NCBI GenBank assembly: GCA_017537515.1
Contig: JAFYKO010000169.1
Span: forward strand, 1 to 6,313
Length of the DNA: 6,313 nt
Direction: 5' to 3'
From: Clostridia bacterium
GTDB taxonomy: Bacteria > Bacillota > Clostridia > Christensenellales > UBA1242
Shown: positions 1 through 4,952 of the stretch, one piece after another
How the letters are laid out: each line of letters opens with the position of its first letter
Numbering within the stretch: position 1 is the stretch's first letter
The notes under the pieces: generated by a model
The model's database searches: none
Seen by the model: the letters and a program-made list of their open reading frames with translations, nothing else
What the model was told of the DNA's origin: nothing
Translations under genes and position numbers: made by a program

Positions 1-376
1 GCGGCATTTCCAAGGAGTAAGCAATAGATTTTGCAAAATTCACACCAACAAGCAAGGCCCCAACAAGCCCAGCACCATAAGTTACCGCAACCGCATCAAT
101 TTGGCTTAAAGAAATACCCGCCTCTTTCAACGCATCATCAAAAACTGAATTTAGTGCGAGAATGTGATTCCTTGAGGCAACCTCTGGCACAACACCCCCA
201 AACCTCCTATGGATTTCGATTTGAGTTGCAACCACATTGGACAAAATCTCTCTGCCATTTTTTACAATAGAAACACTTGTCTCATCACAACTGGATTCTA
301 TGCCAAGAACAATAATATCTTTTTTGTTTTTCAAATTTTCAAATTTTTCTTTTGCGATTTCAAAATAAGTTTTCAT
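1..376 (-). CDS. tsaD: TsaD, tRNA N6-threonylcarbamoyladenosine transferase (N-terminal part, cut by window edge)
   Basis: This frame is open from an ATG at 374-376 to the window edge and gives 125 residues. After a charged 20-residue N-terminal extension comes the family hallmark LGIESSCDETSVSIV (residues 24-38), then GGVVPEVASRNH (60-71) and TYGAGLVGALLVG (99-111). These are the ASKHA-fold nucleotide-binding motifs of TsaD/Gcp/Kae1. The enzyme transfers the threonylcarbamoyl group to A37 of ANN-decoding tRNAs in the cytoplasm, working with TsaB and TsaE in bacteria. The metal-binding His pair lies past the edge, so activity cannot be judged. The usual TGPGL is TYGAGL here, with Ala for Pro. 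No good ribosome site precedes the ATG, and the best promoter (384-411) would start transcription almost at the ATG, so a leaderless message is possible. The only other in-frame start I see before the core motif is a TTG at residue 15. The family call is very secure; the start is less so. Confidence 0.96.
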   Translation of the reverse strand, partial: MKTYFEIAKEKFENLKNKKDIIVLGIESSCDETSVSIVKNGREILSNVVATQIEIHRRFGGVVPEVASRNHILALNSVFDDALKEAGISLSQIDAVAVTYGAGLVGALLVGVNFAKSIAYSLEMP

Positions 377-383
377 AACATAT

Positions 384-411
384 ATTATACTCTTAAAATA
401 AAAAAAAGCAA
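384..411 (-). promoter_or_regulatory. Candidate promoter for tsaD
   Basis: Read on the minus strand, TTGCTT (406-411) and a perfect TATAAT (384-389) are separated by 16 bases. The predicted transcription start falls near 377, directly next to the ATG at 374-376, which would leave essentially no leader. The -10 box is perfect but the -35 box is weak, and the region is AT-rich, so confidence is moderate. Confidence 0.45.
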
Positions 412-442
412 GGTGTAATTATAATTTTGATATATATAAATC

Positions 443-472
443 AACAAAAAAGAAGAGAATACAACTCTTCTC
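443..472 (-). terminator. Rho-independent terminator after the PH-like gene
   Basis: On the minus strand AGAAGAG, a 7-base loop and CTCTTCT form a 7-bp stem (451-457 with 465-471) followed by a run of six or so T residues. It begins a few bases after the TAA of the gene at 478-972. The stem has only three G:C pairs, so termination may be partial. Confidence 0.75.
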
Positions 473-477
473 GTTTA

Positions 478-972
478 TTATTCTTTATTGTTTCTTTTGA
501 AAATATTGGCTACTCCAGCTATTCCATTTTTAACACTTTTTCCTGTTTCAACTATATCTTTTATGGTGCCACCTATATTCTTTACAATTCCAACATCTAA
601 TGCGTCTTCAACAATTTGCAATCCACTTTTTACTTTATCTGCGTATCGCTGAGACGCAGTCTTACCTGTAAGCAATTTTTTAATCGCATTCATAAATTTT
701 AATGAATCTAATTTATGCACAAAACTAAACTCTTTTTCAGTTGACGTCAAGTAGATTTCAACTATATTGCCTCTCGTTTTAACTTGAGGTTGATTTTCGT
801 AAACCTTGATTTCTTCTACTGGATAAACCTCTGTGGCTCCTTCATTTGAATTAGGTACAAAAACTAAATTTAAGTTTGTTAAAATCAAACGGGCCTCCTC
901 GTTGTTCTTGGCTAGTTTTATATCTCCTTTATATAAAACAACTTCATTTTCTTTTAATTTGTAATTTTCCAT
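478..972 (-). CDS. Small PH/GRAM-like domain protein, function unknown
   Basis: The 164-residue protein starts at an ATG (970-972) with a good AGGAG (980-984) seven bases away. Residues 5-100 look like a bacterial PH/GRAM-type beta barrel: ENEVVLYKGD, then LTNLNLVFV (31-39), PVEEIKVYENQPQV (51-64) and a closing helix around KLDSLKFMNAIKKLL (87-101). The LTNLNLVFV...IKVY pattern recurs in small Firmicutes PH-domain proteins. Residues 105-164 are different: a basic, helical tail with spaced glycines (128, 134, 135, 144, 150, 153) that could lie on or insert into a membrane. There is no signal peptide and no clear transmembrane helix. It follows the glycosyltransferase at 1060-2226 by 87 bases with no terminator visible between them, so read-through is likely. 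A role at the membrane next to glycolipid enzymes is inference only. Confidence 0.8.
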   Translation of the reverse strand: MENYKLKENEVVLYKGDIKLAKNNEEARLILTNLNLVFVPNSNEGATEVYPVEEIKVYENQPQVKTRGNIVEIYLTSTEKEFSFVHKLDSLKFMNAIKKLLTGKTASQRYADKVKSGLQIVEDALDVGIVKNIGGTIKDIVETGKSVKNGIAGVANIFKRNNKE

Positions 973-1059
973 TTTTCTTCTCCTATTTGTAATATTTTGA
1001 ACTTAGTGTTCTTTAAAGACTTTGTAAATTTAGCGAATTTGATTATTTGATATTTAAAA

Positions 1060-2226
1060 TTATTTCTTTGCTTTTATAAGTTTTTTATAAACTTCCATAT
1101 ATTCTTTGGCGACGGTTTCCCAAGATTTAGGGATTTCCCATTCCGCCTTTTCGCCACACTCTTTGAGAATATGTTTGTTTTCGATTAGGAAATCTATTTT
1201 TTCAGCAAAATCTTTTTCATCCTTTGCTATAAACCCATTTTGCATATCCGTGATTCTTTCACTACTCCCAGTTCCCGCCAATGTTATTGATGGTGTTTGA
1301 AATAATGAAGCTTCTGTTACGACTAGTGGGTCATTGTCAAAAATTGATGGAAATACAAACAAATCTGCGTTGTAGTATATAGATTTTAATTCGTCAATTG
1401 GAACTTTGCCCGTAAAAACAACCTTTTCTTCAAGCCCTTCTTTTTTGACGAGTTTTTTATAATAATTCAAGTCTTGCCCGACGCCAACGACCAACATTTT
1501 ATAATTTTGGTTTTTGAGATTTTTAAGCGTTTCAAAAACTAAATCTAGGTTTTTCAGTTTCGAAATTCGGCCAACAAACAATAAAACCGCACTTGCTTGC
1601 CCGAGTTTATACTTATCCAAGGCAAATTTTTTTATATCCTCGCTTAATATTTCTCTTTCAAACACCATTCCATTTCGTATTATTTTGACATCTTTACAAC
1701 GAGGCGGTTCCTCCGCTTGTTTCTTTAATAAGTCATCATAATAACCAATTTCATCAACCATACTTTGGCATACTGTACAGCATAAATCCGACTTATTGAT
1801 TCTTTTTGCAATAAGCCTTAAATATGCATTAGATAAAAACTTGAACTTCAAACCTTGTTCAAACGCATCTTTAAATTTTGTATGTATTGTAAACAACACT
1901 GGTATATTGTTTTTTCTAGCATAACGCAAGCCAGCATTTGCCACACCCGAAACAGATTGACAATGGATAATGTCCGGGGCAAAATTCTTTATTTCTTTCT
2001 TAAACTTAGAAGAGAAGCGTGGGAAAGAAATTTGGTCGTTTCCGCCAATGCCTATGCTTTTGCACCTAAAAACCTTGAAGGGCAGGTTTTCGACTTCTTT
2101 TTTACAGCTAGGGCAAAAAACAGCCACTTCGTTTTCTTTGGATAATTCAGTGGCAAGCCCGAGCACAGCATTTTCTGTCCCGCCAACTCCAGGCAAGAAA
2201 CTATCTGTAAAAATCGCTATTCTCAT
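1060..2226 (-). CDS. GT4-family (group 1) glycosyltransferase, probably glycolipid or envelope glycan
   Basis: This 388-residue protein has the GT-B layout. The N-terminal acceptor domain begins MRIAIFTDSFLPGVGGTE with the glycine-rich loop, followed by IIHCQS (86-91) and FTIHTKF (112-118). The C-terminal nucleotide-sugar domain has FVGRISKLKN (217-226, with Arg220 and Lys225 as expected phosphate-binding residues) and FTGKVP. The usual E-x7-E of GT4 enzymes reads D297-x7-E305. Retaining transfer of a sugar from a nucleotide donor is family knowledge; donor and acceptor are not readable. I choose the ATG at 2224-2226 because GAGGAG (2232-2237) sits five bases upstream and a strong promoter (2258-2286) starts transcription near 2251. 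The longer frame, beginning at 2286, would start inside the -35 box. It has unusually many cysteines (CPSC at 38-41, CCTVC at 149-153). It is related to, but not a close copy of, the next glycosyltransferase. No membrane helix is visible, so it is probably cytoplasmic or peripheral. Confidence 0.92.
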   Translation of the reverse strand: MRIAIFTDSFLPGVGGTENAVLGLATELSKENEVAVFCPSCKKEVENLPFKVFRCKSIGIGGNDQISFPRFSSKFKKEIKNFAPDIIHCQSVSGVANAGLRYARKNNIPVLFTIHTKFKDAFEQGLKFKFLSNAYLRLIAKRINKSDLCCTVCQSMVDEIGYYDDLLKKQAEEPPRCKDVKIIRNGMVFEREILSEDIKKFALDKYKLGQASAVLLFVGRISKLKNLDLVFETLKNLKNQNYKMLVVGVGQDLNYYKKLVKKEGLEEKVVFTGKVPIDELKSIYYNADLFVFPSIFDNDPLVVTEASLFQTPSITLAGTGSSERITDMQNGFIAKDEKDFAEKIDFLIENKHILKECGEKAEWEIPKSWETVAKEYMEVYKKLIKAKK

Positions 2227-2231
2227 AATAT

Positions 2232-2237
2232 CTCCTC
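2232..2237 (-). promoter_or_regulatory. Ribosome binding site that fixes the glycosyltransferase start at 2226
   Basis: GAGGAG on the minus strand, five bases before the ATG at 2224-2226. No comparable site supports the longer reading frame beginning at 2286. Confidence 0.85.
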
Positions 2238-2257
2238 GATTTTGTCTATCGTAAGAT

Positions 2258-2286
2258 AATATAGCACATTTCGACAAATATTTCAA
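2258..2286 (-). promoter_or_regulatory. Sigma-A-type promoter for the 1060-2226 glycosyltransferase
   Basis: On the minus strand TTGAAA (2281-2286) and TATATT (2258-2263) are each one base from consensus, with an exact 17-base spacer. Transcription should start near 2251, giving a leader of about 25 bases that contains the ribosome site. It begins only about ten bases after the stop of the upstream glycosyltransferase, so this gene can be read alone as well as by read-through. Confidence 0.8.
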
Positions 2287-2296
2287 TTAAAATGAA

Positions 2297-3466
2297 TTAT
2301 TTGCTTTTATTTTTATAATCTTCTATTATTTTTAAATATTTTTGGTACATAACCCCAACAGCCTCATCCCAAGATTTGTAGAGGTCTCTATAAGCGTTTT
2401 CACAAACCTCTTTGTAAAGTTTATCATCATTTAAGATTTCATAAATACGCTTTGCATAGTCTTCGACATCATCTTTTGCCATAAATCCGTTTACATTTTC
2501 TAGGATTGAACAAGAAGTGCTTGAACCTCTTATGAAAAGAGTTGGAGTTTTTTGGCTTGCTGCCTCAATTTGCACAAGCGAACTTGTGTCGTAAAGAGAT
2601 GGAAAGAGGAATAAATCCGCTCTCGCATAAGCAAAAACAACTTCCTCATCGCTTGCACGACCCGTAAACAACACGCAGTCGTCAAGCCCAAGTGCTTTCA
2701 CTTTAGCTTGCAATTCTTCAGAGTCGCTTCCACTTCCAACAAAAAGCATTTTGAACTTCTGCCCCATTTCTTTGAGTTTTGCAAGTGCGTCAATCATAAA
2801 CTCGAGGTTTTTTATCTTGTTGATTCTCCCCAAGAACAACAAAACTTTTTCGTCTTTCTTAATATTATACTTTTCTTCATAATATTCAAACGCAACTTGA
2901 GTGTTTTCAAGTGGTTTAAGGCTGGTTGCGTTTTCTTGAACGCTTACATCCTTAATTCCGTATTCCTTTTCAACGATGTCCACAGTTTGTTGGCAAGGGG
3001 CATACATTTTATCGCAAGCATTGTAAACCTTGACAATAGCATTCAAAAGTCTTTTTGAAATAAATTTGTTTTTGGTGTAACGCATAAAGTCTTGGTAATA
3101 TTGACTATGCACAGAACCAACAACAGGGATGTTGTATTTTTTACCCATCTTCACTGCAAGTTTGCCGAGAGAAAATGGAGAATGCGTGTGCATAATATCC
3201 AAGTTTGCATCCTTGATTGCCTTCTTTAAACTTTTTGTAACGGTTGGGATTTCGTAATCCAAAAATTTGGTGGCGATTGAACCACCTCTAACAACCTTGT
3301 ATGGGTAAACCCTTGTATCTTCTTTTTTTGTACCGCAAGTAAAAACTGTTACATTTGCATATTTTGAGAGTTCGATTGCGTAGTTGTTAACAACATTTGT
3401 AACTCCGTCGATAATCGGATACCACGTATCCAAAAATAAGCCTATATTCAATTTTTTTTCTTCCAT
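2297..3466 (-). CDS. GT4-family glycosyltransferase resembling (di)acylglycerol glucosyltransferases
   Basis: The 389-residue GT-B protein opens with IGLFLDTWYPIIDGV (8-22), an N-terminal signature of the GT4 branch that includes 1,2-diacylglycerol 3-glucosyltransferases. MHTHSPFSLG (92-101) and VGSVHSQYY (116-124) line the acceptor cleft. The donor domain has FLGRINKIKN (211-220; Arg214, Lys219), FTGRAS (267-272) and D293-x7-E301 in place of E-x7-E. By family this enzyme would build membrane glycolipids at the inner leaflet, but related enzymes use other lipid or glycan acceptors, so substrate is inference. The ATG at 3464-3466 is preceded by AAGGTGAT (3470-3477), a good anti-16S match. It lies 26 bases after the helical protein gene with no terminator between, so the two form an operon from the promoter at 4157-4185. 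No terminator is visible after its stop. Confidence 0.92.
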   Translation of the reverse strand: MEEKKLNIGLFLDTWYPIIDGVTNVVNNYAIELSKYANVTVFTCGTKKEDTRVYPYKVVRGGSIATKFLDYEIPTVTKSLKKAIKDANLDIMHTHSPFSLGKLAVKMGKKYNIPVVGSVHSQYYQDFMRYTKNKFISKRLLNAIVKVYNACDKMYAPCQQTVDIVEKEYGIKDVSVQENATSLKPLENTQVAFEYYEEKYNIKKDEKVLLFLGRINKIKNLEFMIDALAKLKEMGQKFKMLFVGSGSDSEELQAKVKALGLDDCVLFTGRASDEEVVFAYARADLFLFPSLYDTSSLVQIEAASQKTPTLFIRGSSTSCSILENVNGFMAKDDVEDYAKRIYEILNDDKLYKEVCENAYRDLYKSWDEAVGVMYQKYLKIIEDYKNKSK

Positions 3467-3492
3467 TTTATCACCTTTTTTTATTTAATTTG

Positions 3493-4140
3493 TTATAACT
3501 CCATTCCATTTTCTTTTACAACCTTTTTAGGTTTTGGGCGCGGAGGTTGTGGCCTATTTGTTTTTGGGGCCACTTGTTCTTTTATGCTTTCGACTTTTTG
3601 GACCTTCTTTGCTGTTTGTTGCTTTTGAGGTGCCTTTCTTTGGACTTGCAAATTAATAATACTCAAAAAGTTTTGTATAACAACGTTTAAATCAAAGTCT
3701 TTATAAAAACTCTTTTTGAGATATTTGCTGTATTCAACATCCAAGCCTGCGAGTTCTTTGTAAAGGTCAAAAGCAAGGGAATCACCGTTTTTCAACTTTT
3801 CTATCGCCTCCGCCAAAAGCTTGGAGCGGTTTTTTAAGAAAACCTTTATTTCCTTCTGCTTTTTGCTTGACGGCATCTGCGAAACTTCTGCCAAAACTAA
3901 ATTATTGTTTTCCAGAGAGTTTTCAAAGCTTTCAATAATATCTTTGTCTGAGGCCTCCAAAAAAGACTCAAACTCGATACTTTCTTTTTGCTGAATGTTT
4001 TTCAAGATTTTGGAAGTATTTTCAAAATCCATAACATAATCCTCGTCAAAAGGATTGTATCCTTCAGTCAAATAAGCATCGCCAAGAGACTTTGACATAA
4101 GATTAAGGCTATTCAAAACATCGTAATTTATATTTTGCAT
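3493..4140 (-). CDS. Unrecognised helical protein with basic, proline-rich C-terminus
   Basis: I do not recognise this family. The 215-residue protein appears almost entirely helical from about residue 1 to 170, with many Glu/Lys/Asn heptad-like stretches, and ends in a low-complexity basic tail (about 170-210) with Lys, Gln and a PQPPRPKPKK segment. It has no signal peptide, membrane helix or cysteine. Such a tail could be a flexible contact for an acidic partner, nucleic acid or membrane lipid. I start it at the ATG at 4138-4140, which has AAGGGAAAAT directly upstream. A longer frame begins at a TTG at 4183-4185, but that TTG is the first three bases of the -35 box and lies upstream of the predicted transcription start. 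It is the first gene of an operon with the glycosyltransferase at 2297-3466, which suggests an envelope-related job, but no more can be said. Confidence 0.82.
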   Translation of the reverse strand: MQNINYDVLNSLNLMSKSLGDAYLTEGYNPFDEDYVMDFENTSKILKNIQQKESIEFESFLEASDKDIIESFENSLENNNLVLAEVSQMPSSKKQKEIKVFLKNRSKLLAEAIEKLKNGDSLAFDLYKELAGLDVEYSKYLKKSFYKDFDLNVVIQNFLSIINLQVQRKAPQKQQTAKKVQKVESIKEQVAPKTNRPQPPRPKPKKVVKENGMEL

Positions 4141-4150
4141 ATTTTCCCTT
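4141..4150 (-). promoter_or_regulatory. Ribosome binding site that fixes the helical protein start at 4140
   Basis: AAGGGAAAAT on the minus strand immediately precedes the ATG at 4138-4140, with the GGG core five bases away. It lies inside the short leader predicted from the promoter at 4157-4185. Confidence 0.7.
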
Positions 4151-4156
4151 TTTTGA

Positions 4157-4185
4157 AGTATATCACTTTTTTGCTGGTATGTCAA
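4157..4185 (-). promoter_or_regulatory. Strong sigma-A-type promoter of the helical protein/glycosyltransferase operon
   Basis: On the minus strand a perfect TTGACA (4180-4185), a 17-base spacer and TATACT (4157-4162, one mismatch). The predicted start of transcription is about 4150, giving a very short leader of about ten bases. Two nine-base A tracts on the plus strand (4184-4192 and 4203-4211) lie just upstream of the -35 box and may act as an UP element. Confidence 0.88.
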
Positions 4186-4222
4186 AAAAAAATCACTTTT
4201 TCAAAAAAAAACCTTAACTTAA

Positions 4223-4251
4223 TTGACAACACAATAAAAATTATGTATAAT
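4223..4251 (+). promoter_or_regulatory. Perfect-consensus sigma-A-type promoter of rubrerythrin
   Basis: TTGACA (4223-4228), exactly 17 bases, TATAAT (4246-4251): a full consensus match. Transcription should start near 4258, with AAAGGAG at 4266-4272, eight bases before the ATG at 4281. The -35 box is 37 bases from that of the divergent promoter at 4157-4185. Two AT-rich inverted repeats overlap the -10 box (4240-4251 and 4246-4263) and are possible operators. Confidence 0.92.
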
Positions 4252-4263
4252 GTAAGTATTATA
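4246..4263. repeat. Inverted repeat over the rubrerythrin -10 box, possible operator
   Basis: TATAAT and ATTATA are exact inverted copies separated by six bases, covering the -10 box and the predicted transcription start. A second one, ATTAT-gt-ATAAT at 4240-4251, overlaps it. Rubrerythrins in anaerobes are often under a Fur-family peroxide sensor (PerR) with an AT-rich palindromic box, but this does not match the usual 7-1-7 box well, and such repeats arise easily in AT-rich DNA. Confidence 0.3.
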
Positions 4264-4280
4264 AAAAAGGAGAAAAAACT

Positions 4281-4811
4281 ATGGAACTTAAAGGTACAAA
4301 AACCGAAAAAAACCTCGAAGAGGCTCTTGCTGGCGAAAGTATGGCAAGAAATAAATACGACTGGTTTGCCTCACAAGCCAAAAAAGATGGCTATGAAAAA
4401 ATCGCTGAGATTTTTGAAAACACTGCAAAAAACGAAAAGGAACACGCAAAACTTTGGTTTAAGCACTTGCAAGGCGGAAAAATAAAAGACACCTACACAA
4501 ACCTTCTTATGGCAGCAGCCGGAGAGAACGGCGAATATACTGAAATGTATAAACGTATGGCCGAAGAAGCACGTGAAGAAGGCTTTGAAGAAATCGCCAA
4601 ACAATTTGAAGGCGTTGCACAAATTGAATACGAACACGAACAACGTTATCTCAGATATGCCGAAATGCTCAAAAACGGAACTATATTCAAAGAAGACAAA
4701 GAAATCACTTGGGTTTGCCGAAACTGTGGCCACCACCACAAAGGCACCACCGCCCCTGAAATTTGCCCAGTCTGCGACCACCCACAAGCCCATTTTGAAC
4801 GTGGTGCCTGA
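4281..4811 (+). CDS. rbr: Rubrerythrin (diiron peroxidase with rubredoxin-like domain)
   Basis: The 176-residue protein has both rubrerythrin parts. Residues 1-135 are the four-helix ferritin-like diiron domain, with ligands at E19 (AGES), E52 and H55 (NEKEH), E82 and E85 (GENGE) and E116 with H119 (IEYEH). Residues 140-176 are a rubredoxin-type Fe(Cys)4 site: CRNC (C146, C149) and CPVC (C162, C165). The enzyme reduces hydrogen peroxide to water in the cytoplasm of anaerobes, taking electrons through rubredoxin or an NAD(P)H-dependent reductase; no such partner is in the window. Length is somewhat under the classical 190 or so residues, and all ligands are present. The ATG at 4281 has AAAGGAG eight bases upstream. 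It is a single-gene transcript between its own perfect promoter and its own terminator, implying high or inducible expression. A small hairpin spans its stop codon (4803-4817). Confidence 0.97.
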   Translation: MELKGTKTEKNLEEALAGESMARNKYDWFASQAKKDGYEKIAEIFENTAKNEKEHAKLWFKHLQGGKIKDTYTNLLMAAAGENGEYTEMYKRMAEEAREEGFEEIAKQFEGVAQIEYEHEQRYLRYAEMLKNGTIFKEDKEITWVCRNCGHHHKGTTAPEICPVCDHPQAHFERGA

Positions 4812-4817
4812 GGCACC
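4803..4817 (+). repeat. Hairpin centred on the rubrerythrin stop codon
   Basis: GGTGCC and GGCACC form a perfect 6-bp, G:C-rich stem whose 3-base loop is the TGA stop codon (4809-4811). It ends eight bases before the terminator stem. It is not followed by T residues and so is not itself a terminator; it may protect the 3' end or be fortuitous. Confidence 0.6.
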
Positions 4818-4825
4818 TTGCATAG

Positions 4826-4851
4826 GACGGTCGTTAGACCGTCTTTTTTTT
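4826..4851 (+). terminator. Strong Rho-independent terminator of rubrerythrin
   Basis: GACGGTC (4826-4832), tetraloop GTTA, GACCGTC (4837-4843), then eight T residues (4844-4851). The perfect 7-bp, five-G:C stem and uninterrupted T tract begin 15 bases after the stop codon. Confidence 0.95.
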
Positions 4852-4866
4852 CAAACTGTACAGCAT

Positions 4867-4900
4867 GCGACTGCAAGACTACAAGTACAATTGCTGTCGC
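4867..4900. repeat. Imperfect long inverted repeat between two convergent terminators
   Basis: GCGACTGCAA (4867-4876) and TTGCTGTCGC (4891-4900) pair over ten positions with one central T-T mismatch and a 14-base loop. An 8-bp palindrome CTGTACAG (4856-4863) lies just before it. It has no T tract on either side, so it is not an ordinary terminator. It lies in the non-coding gap 4812-4952 that separates rubrerythrin from the surface protein gene. Function unknown. Confidence 0.6.
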
Positions 4901-4917
4901 CTCTAAACAACCGCAAT

Positions 4918-4952
4918 AAAAAAAATCTGCAAATTTATTTGCAGAATTTTTT
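4918..4952 (-). terminator. Bidirectional terminator hairpin after the surface protein gene
   Basis: TCTGCAAAT (4926-4934) and ATTTGCAGA (4937-4945) form a perfect 9-bp stem with a 2-base nominal loop. On the minus strand eight T residues follow (complement of 4918-4925), terminating the gene that ends at 4953. On the plus strand an A and six T residues follow (4947-4952), so it can also back up the rubrerythrin terminator. The stem starts seven bases after the surface gene's stop codon. Confidence 0.88.

Noticed and set aside
31..418. Plus-strand frames at 31-270 and 209-418
   Set aside because: They are antisense to the clearly recognisable tsaD and its upstream region, have low-complexity translations and no ribosome sites.
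1010..1019. Palindrome TCTTTAAAGA between the glycosyltransferase and PH-like genes
   Set aside because: It is short, AT-rich and has no T tract, so there is no support for a terminator or operator.
1000..1028. Promoter for the PH-like gene (TTTACA with 17 bases to TAAGTT, or TTTAAA with TATTAC)
   Set aside because: Both pairs have a -10 box with only 3-4 of 6 matches, in AT-rich DNA; read-through from the upstream glycosyltransferase is equally likely.
2227..2286. A 20-residue N-terminal extension on the 1060 glycosyltransferase
   Set aside because: It would begin inside the -35 box and upstream of the predicted transcription start; the ATG at 2226 has GAGGAG and starts with the family motif.
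4240..4263. A canonical PerR box at rubrerythrin
   Set aside because: The palindromes do not fit the usual 7-1-7 pattern; kept only as a weak possible operator.
4371..4876. Minus-strand frames opposite rubrerythrin (4371-4823, 4646-4876)
   Set aside because: They are antisense shadows of a well-supported gene and resemble no family.
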